Position numbers and translations under genes: made by a program
Source of the DNA: Maratus speciosus
Taxonomy: Eukaryota; Arthropoda; Arachnida; Araneae; Salticidae
DNA length: 64,000 bases
Assembly: GCA_963932465.1 (NCBI GenBank)
Contig: OZ010792.1
Location: forward strand, 189,189,556 to 189,253,555
Reading direction: 5' to 3'
Shown here: piece by piece, positions 13,531 to 25,700 of the stretch
How the letters are laid out: each line of letters opens with the position of its first letter
How positions within the stretch are numbered: position 1 is the stretch's first letter
Notes under the pieces: generated by a model
Database searches by the model: none
Told to the model about the DNA's origin: nothing
What the model saw: only the letters and a program-made list of their open reading frames with translations

Positions 13531-14591
13531 AAATATTTGGTGCGTAGGAAACCAGAGTTGAAGTTCTTTTATTCAGTCAAAAAGATTGTCAGACCGAGTT
13601 TTTCAATCATAACTTAGTACATAATAAAGGTATTTTGGAAAAAATATCAAAAGAATAACTTTGCTTTGTGTGAAATGTTGCGAAATTGGCGTTGGGGAAG
13701 TGCCACGTAATATTGCTAATGACACTATCTATACTATTAGCTTTATTTCGTATTAGCAAGTATTAGTGTCGTTTGGACGCAAATGGTGGACATTTATGGA
13801 ACGACTATGATGTTATCAAATTTCAAAAAACGTAAGTTAAGACTGTTGGAAATCTCGTTACAATATCTGCATTATTGTTAGAGTTATGGACGAAAACCAG
13901 TTCTTGGTTTGGAGAATGACCACCTGTATTTTTGACTGAATCAGAAAATTTCGATCCGTGTTTTTTATTTAAAAATATTTATTGTTGTGTGCTTTTCTGC
14001 CCTTTAAAAATTTGCCCGCGAGTTCTGAATCATTATGTTAATGGAGTAAAGAAAAAGGTTTATCCTTTAACGTTAAAGAATTTTTTTTTATCCTTTTTTA
14101 AATGTTTATCCTTTAATGTTACAACGAAAGTTTTAACATTCTCAAGTACTGTATTTATTCCTTGAATGATGAATGCAATATTTAAAATTGTAATGCGTTT
14201 ATCGCAATGCCAAAATGAATAAATTACGGTTGTCTGTATTGAGAATTCCAAGTTTAAACTCCTTGTTAAGAATGGTTAAAAATATTTTTGAAATCAGATG
14301 TGTATAATGTTTTAAATGATCACCACTATATAATTTTATTTAAAATAAGTGTCTTATTTTAAAGCTTAAAAGAAGGGTTTTTTTTTACGAAATTAAAATT
14401 ATGTATTTAATTTCAGATAAGTAGATGAAGGCGTCTAGAAATAAAATAACCCAGATAGCTACAAAATTCAGATTCCAGTATCGAAAATTTCAAGTCTAGA
14501 TTTTTAAAAGAGGAATTTAAATAACCGATGGAAAGATACTGCACAACATAAACTGAAATACTTCCAAGTTATTGTATTTTGTTTATACTTA

Positions 14592-14849
14592 CTATTTAAT
14601 GATAAAGTATTCAAAGATGTATGAACAAATTAAATTGAAATATACAAATTCAAAAGCTCTCAGAAATAAGTCTCGCATTTTAGAAAATGAGCTTAAATAG
14701 ATATCTTTTGAAGCAGATGTTTGTTTCACCAGCCGAGGATTTATTTGAATGTCCTTCATTAATTCCCCCCAATGCTTAGAAAAATACATTGAAATTCCTT
14801 TCGAAGTTTCCTCTAAAAGAGATACTCTAAAGTTAAAGCATGTGTCCAA
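14592..14849 (-). CDS. open frame of unknown status
   Basis: An 85-codon minus-strand frame begins MDTCFNFRVSLLEETSKGIS and contains KHWGELMKDIQINPRLVKQ. The first two thirds look more protein-like than most frames in the window; the tail is a low-complexity hydrophobic run. No family, splice signals or homologous copy were recognised. It may be a gene fragment or chance. Confidence 0.15.
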   Translation of the reverse strand: MDTCFNFRVSLLEETSKGISMYFSKHWGELMKDIQINPRLVKQTSASKDIYLSSFSKMRDLFLRAFEFVYFNLICSYIFEYFIIK

Positions 14850-15180
14850 AAGACTTACTCAGTCCAATTATTGAGCCTAGAAAGTTGTTTATCCAATTGA
14901 GTTGACTGTATTTAAGACGACATGCTTATGAGAAAATTTCTAAAATTGTGTTTGAAAATTTATTTAATATAGTTTGAAAAATAGTGTCGTGTTTTCGTAC
15001 CCGATATTGTAAAACTCCATGCACAAATATTTAACTTTAAAATGAATACTAGTGAAAAATAGGAATTCTTCAAAATGATTTTGACATCAGAATTATTAAA
15101 ATGAATTTTGAATTCAGTGTATTTATAAATAGAAGGAAATCAAACGCGGGGTTCTCGTGTTATAGAATATAGGTGGAAAT

Positions 15181-15183
<3 letters not shown>

Positions 15184-15220
<37 letters not shown>

Positions 15221-15256
15221 CATACATACATATATATATGTGTGTGTGTGTGTGTA
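15184..15256. repeat. TA, CATA and TG microsatellite
   Basis: A run of (TA)n, then (CATA)n, then (TG)n; simple sequence only. Confidence 0.9.
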
Positions 15257-15427
15257 ACCATTATATAATTACAAGTCATCCTCTATTTCCAATTATTATA
15301 ATTAAATAAATAAATTAATAAATTTAGCAGCAAATCGTAACTGTGACATTATACAAAATAAAGATAGAACCCTTAACAAGTAATATAAATTAATCAAAAT
15401 CCCCTAATTCACTAATGTATATATATA

Positions 15428-15892
15428 CCGGGTGTTTCAAAAGTTCGGTGCGGAAGTAAAACGCGATAAAAAATTATCTATGGGACAGAGATACATGCGG
15501 TTTGCCGATAAATATTCAGCGTGGTAGGAGATTTTGTATGACACAAAAATTAGCTCAAAATCTTGACAATAGCGGGCGCTACTGCGTATAATTCTATGGA
15601 ATAATTCCATATTGCTCACACAACTAAAGATTTGGCTACAAAAATGTGTGTATGTCGTATTCTCTAACATTTTTGTACCCAAATCTTGCGTTGAGTGAGC
15701 AATGTGGAATTATTCCAAGGAATTATTTGCAATAGCGCCCTCTATTGTCGAGATTTTGAACTAATTTTTTGCGCCTACAAAACCCCGTACCACACTGAAT
15801 ATTTATCTGTAAACCGCATATCTCTCCGACCCATAAATATATTTTTTTCTTTATCGCATTTTACTTCTTCCCCGAACTTTTGAAACACCTGG
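15428..15892. mobile_element. palindromic foldback MITE, ~218-bp arms
   Basis: The left end CCGGGTGTTTCAAAAGTTCG and the right end ...GAACTTTTGAAACACCTGG are complementary, and the similarity continues inward to about 15645 and 15673, leaving a ~27-bp centre. TA lies on both sides. Frames at 15437-15682 (minus) and 15695-15883 (plus) are the same arm translated twice. A mariner-type MITE is likely from the ends and TA target. Confidence 0.8.
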
Positions 15893-17173
15893 TATATACA
15901 TATTAACTGAAAACTCCAATAGATTTTTTACATTTAATATATATTTTTTTAGATTTTTCACTAAGAATAACAACAATTTTTATTTGAAAAATAGTAATTA
16001 TGAATTCAAATATAACTTTGAAATTTATTAAAAGCGATACTTTCTTATTGGCCTCGTGCTAGAAATTAACAGTTGAAAAAAATCACCAAAGATCGCTAGC
16101 CTTTTTTATTCTGATAATTTAAGTGGGTTAAGCGTGGTTCGATTACATGGTTTAAATTTGTGTTGTATTTATAATTTATTATTTTATTTATGGATTGATA
16201 AAGTGTTAATTTAGTTATGGAATATAAGCCGGAAACAAATGCTGAACTATTTTATTTGTATTAATTTAAGTTCAAACAGATTTATCTTTTCCAATTGTCT
16301 GTGTGCAAGTAACAGAGATAGATTTTAAAAAAATTATGCTTGAAAATTATTTTAAAAACAGTAAAAATTGAGCAAATTGCGAAACTCTTTTCAAACAAAT
16401 TGCATATGTAAGTATATTTTTTTCTATATTCGAGGATGTAAAATCTGAAAAAAAAGCGGTATTTAGAAATATAAAAAAATTACATTAAAAGATAAATTTA
16501 ATAGTCTGCTGTTGCCAGCGTCAAAATGACGTCAGCGTTACGCACGGATATTATATTATATTAGACTGCAAAACAACATTTCAACACTTTATGAAAAAAG
16601 GATGTTGTATGTCATTGAAAATAATTTATTTTCCTGTTTAAAAAAATTCTGTACAATTGAATTGGTCAGTATTTTAGTGACTTTGAAAAAACAAACTTTG
16701 ATGTTCATGGGATGCTCTTCTTTGTAACTTCACATATTTAAAATTTTGAAATATGAAGAAATAGCGTTTAGAATGTTGGTTTTTAATTGACACAGCTAAA
16801 ACTCTTCTAATGAAGTAGCTACTTAGGATTTAATGATTTTTTGCACATAGTATGTTCTTTCATTTACGTATCGAACAACTTGTTTATTGACAGCGGAGGG
16901 ACATGTTTTGTACAGTCCATGTCAAAGAAATCAAATGCACTCTTATTAACTCTGCTGAAAATCATTGTATAATAATATGTGATTTTTACGCAAGTATGAT
17001 AATAAAGCCTTCTAAATAATAGTTTACATAAATTTTGCTTAGAAAGTCAGCTACACATACAATTTGTAATAAACATTAAGATTTCCAAAACCAACACTTA
17101 AGTTTAAGATCATGTTTGGATTATACGAAAAACATAGGACTACAGACATTCATATAAATTTTAAAGATGATTA

Positions 17174-18084
17174 GGGGAAAGTAGGGTAATGACGCTCAGA
17201 AGGGTAATACCGCTCACCAAATATCTTTAAACAGAATAGAATTGAAAACGTGCGATCGGTAACGATACATAGCGAACTTCATCCTAAGTTTCAGTAATGA
17301 TTTAGTGCCCGTCGGGAGGGAAGTATTTTTGTGTCCTCACGTTATTAGTTTGAAGTTGTTTTATTGTAAAATTCTACAACATCTAACTTGAAGGTAAGTG
17401 TACACTCTTATTTTCAAATATTAATTTACATATTATGCCTACAAAATATATACATTTAGCTGTGCTTTCATGCTTTTATTCATTTTTGTAGTGCGTTGTT
17501 ACGCCAATTATAATGCATTAAAACCCAACATGGTGATAACGGGTAATGACGTCCCGAAGAAGTGTTGCCAGTGGCAACTTCTTTTAAATTCAAATTTGTT
17601 GATTGACACCACTTTTTTAAAATGGTAAAATTCCCCTGTTTTCGCCTTAATTAATATGTCATTAAACAAGAAGAATTTTACGTTTTCAAAAAAATTGTGA
17701 TAATCAAAAAACCTAAATATAAAAAAGTAGCCCACTGCATGTCTAACACAATATGCGTGCACAATATGTGTAAATTGGTTGCAAAATGTCTGCAGTGGTG
17801 AGTACAGCCCATACAATTACATATGTGACTTTTTTCTTACTTAAATGTTGTATTCAAACTCTGAGCGCAATTACTCTACCATGTCGGGCATTACCGCTCA
17901 ATCGATGGTTATTTAAATAAAACGATAAAAAAAAATCCTAAAACTTTTTATGAAATTTAGTTGATTGAAAACTGTTCCTTATGCTTTGGAGTTATACTTC
18001 GTTATAAAATGTTGATTTTTTTGTCTAAATTTGACTAGCTATTCACGTTTTCCCTTAAGTGAGTGCCATTCCCCTACTTTCCCC
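17174..18084 (+). mobile_element. third copy of GGGGAAAGTAGGG element
   Basis: A 911-bp copy with TA at 17172-17173 and 18085-18086. The interior carries echoes of the terminal motif (GGGTAATGACGTCCCG near 17540 and GGCATTACCGCTC near 17887), so the binding-site-like sequence recurs inside. It is uninterrupted and serves as the reference for the nested copies. No coding capacity is visible. Confidence 0.85.
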
Positions 18085-18089
18085 TAAAA

Positions 18090-19615
18090 CACAATTAAAA
18101 GTAGACTTTTTGACAATATTCCGTACTCCTCACTCGTACATAATCAGAAAAAACTCTAGAACCATAGCAATTTAAAAGAGTTAAAACTACGGTTTAACAA
18201 GGATAGCATATTCCGCGCGTCGCACAGTGGAGTATTTATTTGACCCGAAACTCTGGTCAAAAATATTTTTTGATGTAAATATAGTCCGATTGACTTGAAA
18301 TTCTTAGATGTTATTGGGTATCACTATGGCATGTTTGGTATTGTAAATGAAATCTATAGCCTTTACAGTTCATTTACAGAGACACCCAACAGAATTCCTT
18401 TACATTATGGTCAATGGGGAAAAATCGTTTGCTCTGTAATTTAATGATATCACACTTTCAAACATGCTGAAATTTATAAACATCACTAAGGTGTACTAAG
18501 GCACTTAATGTAGAATATGGTGTGCATAGAATATATAGTTCATTTACAAGGACACACAAAAGAATATGGCTGAAGAATAAATTTAACTATTGAAGTCTAT
18601 GACCAATAATTGCTGGAAGTGCGTTTGTAGTTGTGATAGGCGTTTTAAAATAGAACAATATTTTTAAATATCACTTGGTGTGGATACATTCTATAGATCA
18701 TATAAAGGGCTGCACAAAAGTTCTCAAGTACATTTCCGTTTATTCACGGAAATGGCTGAATGGACATTTTTAAATGTGCTGTGCGTTTCACTGAACTAAC
18801 ATTTAGCGTACTATGAAGTATACATACAAATCCACAGCTTAGTTTAATATTTTATATCTTAAAAGCTGACGAATCGTAAGTAAGATTTTAACACTTCACA
18901 TAATAATAAATATACATTTTATAAATATTTTGACAACTAAGAAAAAAAAAAGAGTCATCATCTAAGAAGAGCACAAAGAAAAAAGAAGTTAAAATGTTAA
19001 CCTACTAAGTAGATATTTTAAAAATACAAATAAATCACATGTCCATTTACTTAACATTACCAAAGGGAGTTTGGAAGTTGAGCGACTTGTAACCTTAACT
19101 ATTTACTGTTTTTAAGAGGAAAGTAATTGTTGATAGGTTTGTCTTATTCACTATTAATGTTTAATTAAATGTATTTAATTTTACTATATATAAAACTTAT
19201 TTACATTTAATAATGTTTATTACATTTAAATTACAATTAATAATAATTATTGCTTTTAATTTATGTTTAACAGTGTTATATTTAATAGTAGGTTCAGTAA
19301 AGTGGAATCTATATAGTATAGATTGCTAGTTTTTGAATTTGTTTAATATATTGCCAGTTTCAAAATGATTCTTCAGAACTCTTCTTTATCACTCTCTTCT
19401 TGGCTTTTATCGGGACTACCATCAGACCTTACTTTAAGAAAAAGTTGTAGGGTCTTGCTACTGTATGGCTTGCTCTTTTTAGTTGATAAACGGAGTTATT
19501 AGAAAATATACAGTTGCTTATTTTCACGTACATTATAAAAGGAAAATTTTAATTAAATTTTCTTGGTGCTGTTTGTCAGTTTTAGAATTAAAATTAGGTC
19601 TTCTTTTTTAAGGAC
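18090..19615. other. no gene seen; weak internal repeats
   Basis: TAGTTCATTTACAAGGACAC and a similar CAGTTCATTTACAGAGACAC occur near 18536 and 18367, suggesting an old repeat. No coding signal. Confidence 0.4.
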
Positions 19616-19619
19616 ACCG

Positions 19620-19853
19620 CCTTCGAAAGGGTTAATTCCCTCCTTTCTCTCCTTATGTTACACACATGAGCCCCAAGAACTAATTAAGGAACCCTTTTTC
19701 AATATATAAGTATATACAACTTGAAGGCGATCGGATATTTCTATTAAAAGATATCGAGTTGCATGCGTTTGTACGTACCTACATACGTACATACATACAG
19801 ACAGAATATGTAGGTGCAAAAGCTCTCCGGTAATATCCTGTGAGATAAAAACC
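19620..19853 (+). repeat. diverged 3' end of the G-run/C-run element family
   Basis: CCCTCCTTTCTCTCCTTATG, a CCCCAAGAACTAATTAAGGA segment, GATCGGATATTTCTATTAAAA, TACATACATACAGACAG and CCTGTGAGATAAAA follow the same order as the 3' ends at 6577 and 9187. Only one unit is present. Confidence 0.5.
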
Positions 19854-20715
19854 TGCAATACGACAGTAAATATATAGTTCTTATCTCTTCAGTTCGGTGG
19901 GCGCAAAACAGAGCATTTAAATAGTCATCCCGAAAAAAAAAATTATAAAAAATGGCAACAATATGCGGAAGATTTTTTTGGAGAAATTGACACTCAAGAC
20001 TCTACCTAATATGATTATAATTCAAACATAGCTGGGCAAAGCGCGGCACATATTTAAAAAGCTTTCGATATGTATAAATTAGAGCCAAAAAACGCTTTAA
20101 AATAACCCTTTTACACATTTAATGTTTTTTTATTACATTAAAAACGAAACTATTTAAATTAACACATAGTTTAACATTAAGCTCTGACCTTTGTTAAACA
20201 CGTAAGCCCTCTTTAGTTTCAATTCAACAATTCATTGAGCCACAAAAAAATTATATTTAAACATAACAACAATGCCAAAAAAAAAAAAAAAAAAAAAAAA
20301 GAAAAAAAAACACGTCTTCTCAGAAAGAAATTTCCTCTTCAGCTGAGGCCAGGAGCCACCAGATATAACTCAGGTTCCTAAAATAGACATAGATCGATGC
20401 ACCAGTTAGTGATTCAGCCAGATCAGGCAACCAACCCTCAAGTAAGATATGTATTGCATATTTGAATTTTTAGATAAATTTTACCTTCGAATAGCACAAG
20501 GGAAATTGTTCTGTCATAATTTAGGAATTATGAAGATATAAAATTTGGAACAGCTAACGTTAAATTTATTTTTAGTCGTTATAGGGGAAAGTAGGGTAAT
20601 GACGCTCAGAAGGGTGATCCCGCTCACCCAATATCTTTAAACAGAATAGAATTGAAAACGAGCGATTGGTACCGGCACTTAGCGAACTTCATCTTATGTT
20701 CCCAGTAAGGATATA

Positions 20716-21636
20716 GGGGAAAGTAGGGTAATGACGCTCAGAAGGGTAATCCCGCTCACCAAATATCTCTAAAGAGAATAAAATTGAAAGCGTGCGATCG
20801 GTACCGGCGCTTAGCGAACTTCATCGTAAGTTCCCAGTAAGGATATAGTGACCGTCGGAAGGAAAGTATTTTTGTGTCATCACGTGATTAGTTTGCAGTT
20901 GTTTTATAAAATTTTACAACATCTAATTTGAAGGTAAGTGTACACTCTTATTTTCAAATATTAATTTACTCATTATGTGTACAAAATATATACATTTAGC
21001 TGTACATTCATGATTTTATTTATTTTTGTAGTGCGTTGTTACGCCAATTATAATGCAATAAAACGCAACATGGCGAAAACGGGTAATGGCTCTCGAGTGG
21101 AATTCCAGAAGAAGTGTTGCTAGTGTAAACTTTTTTAAAATTCAAATTTGTTGATTGACACCACTTTTTTGAAATGGTAAAATTTCCCTGTTTTTGTCTT
21201 TATTAATATGTCATTAAACAAGGAGAATTTTACGATTTCAAAAAAGTGGTGAAAATAAAAAACTTAAATATAAAAAAAAAGTAGCCTACTATATGTCTAA
21301 CACAATATGAGTGCACAATATGTTTAAAGTGGTTGCAGAAAGTCTGCAGTGGTGTGAACAACCCACATAACTACATATGTGACTTTTGTTTTACTTAAAT
21401 GTTGTATTCAAACTCTGAGCGCAATTACCCTACCATGTCGGGCATTACCGCTCAATCGATGGTCATTTAAATAAAACGATTAAAAAAATTCCTAAAACTT
21501 TTATGAAAATTAGTTGATTGTAAACTATTCCTTATGCTTTGAGTTATACTTCGTTAATAAAATATTGATTTTTTTGTTTAAACTTGACTAGCTATTCGTG
21601 TTTTCCCTTAAGTGAGCGCATTCCCCTACTTTCCCC
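20716..21636 (+). mobile_element. inner full-length copy of GGGGAAAGTAGGG element
   Basis: A 921-bp copy flanked by TA at 20714-20715 and 21637-21638. Its insertion point is certain because the outer element continues seamlessly on both sides (AAGGATA ... GTGACCGTCGG), and this copy itself carries the uninterrupted AAGGATATAGTGACCGTCGG. The terminal inverted repeats are GGGGAAAGTAGGGTAATGAC and the complement of GCATTCCCCTACTTTCCCC. No long open frame is present. Confidence 0.9.
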
Positions 21637-21694
21637 TAGTGACCGTCGGAAGGAAAGTATTTTTTTGTCATCACGTAATTAGTTTGCAGTTGTT

Positions 21695-23860
21695 AGGTAG
21701 CTTTCATTACAAAAAGCTACCTATTGCAGCCGTTCGGAGGAAAGCGATTTCAAAAAATTTTGGTATATTTTCATCGACCATGACTCCCAGACACCGAAAC
21801 CACTCTCCGTTCAAAATTGATATATATATATATATATATATATATCTGACCTTTGTCACACTGTAACTGTCGTATTTAAGAACCGATTTGGATGTAATTC
21901 GGTGTGTACATACCAATGTCTCGAACGAGTTCGTTGGCCAGCTTCATCCGCCATTTTGTTTCAAAATGGCGGCCATTTAAAAAATTTTTAAAAATTTAAA
22001 ATTTGAAATGCGGTACCAAAAAATTGAAATTGGAAAAATATTTTTTTCTTATGTATTTGACCTTTATACAAAGATTCCGGAGCAGTTTTTGTTTCGTCTA
22101 TATCTTAAAAAATGGCTGAGTACCAATGGCATTTTGAATTTCTAGCGTGGCTGACATTTTGAAACGTCCTGAATTTTGTCACGGGATAAAAGGCGTATTT
22201 ATGAACCGATTTGGATGTAACTTCGTTTATACATAGTACATACCAATGTCTCGATCGAGTTCGTTGGCCAGCTTCATCCGCCATCTTGTTTAAAAATGGC
22301 GGCCATTTAAATTTGTAAGAAAAATTTAAATTTGAAATGTGGTACCAAAAAATTGAAAATTGAAAAAATATTTTTTTATGTGTTTGACCTTGATAAAAAG
22401 ATTCGGGAGCAGTTTTTGTTTCGTCTATATCGTAAAAAATGGCTGAGTTATAGTATTTTGAATTTCTAGCGTGGCTGACATTTTGGAACGTCCTGATTTT
22501 TGTCACGTGATAACAGGTGTATTTATGAACCGATTTGGATGTACCTTGGTGTCTACATAGTACATACAAATATCTAAACCGAGTTCGTTGGCCAGCTTCA
22601 TCTGCCATTTTGTTTCAAAATGGCGGCCATTTAAAATTTTAAAAAAAATTTAAAATTTAAAATGAGATACCAAAAAATTGAAAAATGAAAAAAATTTTTT
22701 TCGTATGTGTTTGACCTTAATACAAAGATTCCGGAACAGTTTTTGTTTCGTCTATATCAAACAAAATGGCTGAGTTATAGCATTTTGAATTTCTATTGTG
22801 GCTGACATATTAAAACGACCTGATTTTTGTCACGCGATAACAGGCGTATTTATGAACCGATTTGGATGTAATTCGGCGTGTACATAGTACATACCAATGT
22901 CTCGACCGAGTTCGTTGGCCAGCTTCATTCGCCATCTTGTTTAAAAAGGGTTGCCATTTTTAAAAAAATCAAATTTAAAATTTAAAATGAGGTATTAAAA
23001 AATTGGAAAATGAAAAAGATTTTTTTTTATGTGTTTGCCCTTGATACATTTCGGAGCAGTTTTTGTTTCTGAAAATTTGTACTTTTGTTTATATCTTAAA
23101 AAATGGTTGAATTATAGCACTTTGAATTTCTAGCATGGCTAACATTTTGAAACGATCTTGTATTTGTCACGCGATAACAAACGTATTCGCCTATTTCGAT
23201 GTAAGAAGGCACGTGGATAGTATACATCAATATCTCGACCGAGTTCGCTGGCCAGCTTCATCAGCCATCCTGTTTCAAAATGGCGGCTATTAAATTAAAA
23301 AAATATATATTTAAAGTGAGGTTAAAAAAAATTAGAAATTGAAAAAGGTTTCTTTCTTAAGTATTTGACATTGATATAAGGATTCAGGAGCATTTTTTGT
23401 TTGTCTTTATCTTAAAAAATGGCTCAGATATAGCAGTTTCAATTTCTAATGTGGGTGACATTTTGAAAAATCTGATTTTTTGCCTGCGACAACACTCGTA
23501 TATATCAACCGATTCCGATGTGAGTGAGCATGTGCACAGCAATTACTAAGGTCTCGATCAAGTTCACTGGTTAGCCTCATCCACCATGTTGTCTTAAAAT
23601 GGCAGGCACTTTAAGAAATCGCCGAATTTGGCAGCCAAATATAAGTTACTTTAAATAAAAGCAGCTTGGATAAAGCTGACTAATTTCGCGAAATTCTCAT
23701 TCATAATGATTTAGTATTGATAAAAATTAGTATTGAATCTCCTATATTCGGTTTTCACTAAATTGAGCTTCGTGTGTTTGAATAATATAAGTTGGCTTTT
23801 TTAAAATAAGGAATGTGAAAGCTACCTCTTCCTCCCGGCACTGGCCGGAAGGACTTTTTT
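21695..23860 (+). mobile_element. Helentron/HINE-like element, copy B, nested
   Basis: It starts AGGTAGCTTTC, folding with AAAGCTACCT 18 bases on. It then has a TA microsatellite (21821-21845), five or six ~325-bp tandem units, the inverse motif GAAAGCTACCT at 23818-23828, and a stem-loop CCTCCCGGC-actg-GCCGGAAGG before ACTTTTTT. Inverted repeats set back from the right end, a terminal stem-loop, a microsatellite and insertion within a T run are known traits of Helentron-associated non-autonomous elements. It interrupts the outer GGGGAAAG element inside GTTGTTTTAT. The class assignment is inference. Confidence 0.65.
21945..23600 (+). repeat. ~325-bp tandem units in copy B
   Basis: Inverse-complement versions of the copy A units, anchored at the CTTCATCCGCCAT-TTGTTTCAAAATGGCGGCC junctions near 21945, 22272, 22598, 22920 and 23260, with a degraded unit near 23570. 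Units near the stem-loop end are most diverged, as in copy A. The frame at 22105-22608 (minus) is only the repeat translated through and is not a gene. Confidence 0.8.
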
Positions 23861-24457
23861 ATTATAAAATTCTACAATATCTAACTTGAAGGTAAGTGTA
23901 CACTCTTACTTTCAAATATTAATTTACTCATTATGTGTACAAAATATAGACATTTAGCTGTACTTTCATGCTTTTATTTATTTTTGTAGTGCGTTGTTAC
24001 GCCAATTATAATGCAAAATAGTTGATTGCAAACTGTTCCTTATGTTTTGGAGTTATACTTCGTTAATAAAATAGTGATTTTTTTTTGTCTAAATTGGACT
24101 AGCTATTCAGATTTTCCCTTAAGTGAGCACCATTCTCCTACTTTCCCCTAAAACATATTTCAATCTTGGTACTTTTTTAAGCATAACTCAAAACCACTTG
24201 ATGGAATGAACTCTAATTTTAGATTCAAATATTTAAAGCTTGTCCAAATAGTTTTCTCTTTAAAAAAAAATATTGGTTAAAATTCATACATACTTCGAAA
24301 ATTAAATTAAAAAAAATATATATTTTCACAATTATTTTAGAAAAGAATTTGAATTGCAATTTGCTAGTTTTTTAATAGAAACCTATTTTTAGAAGCTTGA
24401 AATATGCGAAATCAAAGTTAAGTACAGTTCATTTTACTAAGCAAAGCTCTTCTTTAA

Positions 24458-24993
24458 CCCCTTAAGGATCGCTTAATATTTGGAAAAACCATAAAAAAAT
24501 TACCTATTTTTTTATTACAGAAATTGAATAATTATAAGGTTTCGAAATAAAATATGCAATTAGTTTTTTTTAAGGCGAAAAAAAAGATATTAGAAAACAA
24601 ATTCACATTTGTAGAAAAGCCATCGTGCGAGAATTTTGTGTTTTAATGTTTGTTTTACACCATACAAATTAATGCGAATAAGACCTTTATTTTTCCCATC
24701 TTTACAAATTTTTACAAATAATATTTAAATTAATTTTGATTATCAATAATTTTTTTGTGTGTGATTTTTAATAAATGTTTGATTCATGAGAATCCATAAT
24801 TTACCATACTATAGATCGTACAAACTGAAACCGAGTGCTAATATTCAAAGACTTCACAATTAAATGGAGTTAAAGTTTTCTGGTTTCATATGTTTTTTCC
24901 ACCAATTAAATATTCAGCCCGGAAAATGACGGGAACGAGAACTAACGAACGACACCGCAACCCGTGATATTAACGGGAGCGAGAATTAAGGGG
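24458..24993 (+). mobile_element. piggyBac-like MITE with intact TTAA flanks
   Basis: TTAA at 24454-24457 and 24994-24997 brackets a 536-bp element with ends CCCCTTAAGGATCGC and GCGAGAATTAAGGGG. The right end carries an internal repeat of the terminal sequence (CGGGAACGAGAACTAA near 24929, then CGGGAGCGAGAATTAA). No open frame of note. Confidence 0.7.
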
Positions 24994-25489
24994 TTAAAAC
25001 TGACCCGCATTGCAATGTATTTTGTAATATTTAATAATAAATTTAGCGTTAAACTTCACTAACTTTAAACATGCATAACTGCTAAACCACCGAATGTCTT
25101 CCCGTTTGGTATCAGAAGGTAAAATGTAGGGAAGAAATCCAAATATGATGTAAAAACAAGTAAAAATTAAATTAAAAAAATAAAAAATCCAACTGCGCAA
25201 AAAGCGAACTAATTAATTATTTCTCATCCTATTTTTTATATTACTTACCTATTTTTTTATTTACTTGTATTGATGGCTTTTAAGTTGCTTTAATTGTTAG
25301 TTCCTATCAATAAGCACTGTTTTGATGAGCTATAGACATCCTACCTACACAACTTCCAGGTTGTGTAATATTTAAACGGAGCTTCTGACTGTAAAATAGT
25401 CAAAGAAACATCGTCTTCATTTTGAAAGCCCTATCCAATGATATGCTACTCAATATGGTGCGTAAAATTTTTTTTCGTCTCTACCGCTA

Positions 25490-25700
25490 TTTTGTATTTT
25501 ATGGCCGCCATTTTGAATTTATAATAGCAAAACCTAGCCTATAACCATCGGAAGGTTAAGACGAATCGATAGAGACCTCATTCATTAAAATCCATCCAGC
25601 CGTTGGGATGTTTCGAGGGTATAAAGAAATCCACATACCCAGACACGCGCGAAACACATAACCCTTCTTGGAAGTTGGGTAATTAAGTGCTAGTATGGAA
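25490..25700. repeat. interspersed repeat tail
   Basis: TGGCCGCCATTTTGAATT, then ATCGGAAGGTTAAGACGAAT, AAATCCATCCAGCCGTTGGG and ACACGCGCGAAACAC. The order is that of a transposon 3' end; no boundaries were fixed. Confidence 0.35.

Larger units (their letters stand above)
11700..15180. other. AT-rich stretch with two doubtful minus-strand frames
   Basis: Apart from 13348-13530 and 14592-14849 nothing gene-like, and no clear transposon ends, were found. Confidence 0.4.
20582..24150 (+). mobile_element. outer copy of GGGGAAAGTAGGG element, interrupted twice
   Basis: The element begins GGGGAAAGTAGGGTAATGAC after TA (20582-20583) and ends in CTTTCCCC before TA (24149-24150). Its own sequence is split into 20584-20713, 21639-21694 and about 23861-24148. 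A complete copy of the same family sits in the first gap and the HINE-like element in the second. The last part also lacks an internal stretch near 24014 compared with the copy at 17174-18084. No transposase frame is visible, so it is non-autonomous. TA target sites and imperfect ~25-bp terminal inverted repeats suggest a Tc1/mariner-type MITE. Confidence 0.8.

Noticed and set aside
15437..15883. Two similar short proteins on opposite strands
   Set aside because: They are the two arms of one palindromic MITE.
16130..16150. GGTTCGATTAC as a tRNA B-box
   Set aside because: No upstream A-box or acceptor pairing.
16524..16535. TGACGTCA as a CRE-type regulatory site
   Set aside because: A single palindrome with no nearby gene; expected by chance in a window of this size.
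20278..20309. Poly-A run as a processed-gene tail
   Set aside because: No upstream coding remnant and no flanking direct repeats were found.
22105..22608. 167-codon minus-strand frame with MADEAGQRTR repeats
   Set aside because: It is the ~325-bp tandem unit of the HINE-like element read through; the repeated peptide follows from the DNA repeat, and other units are broken.
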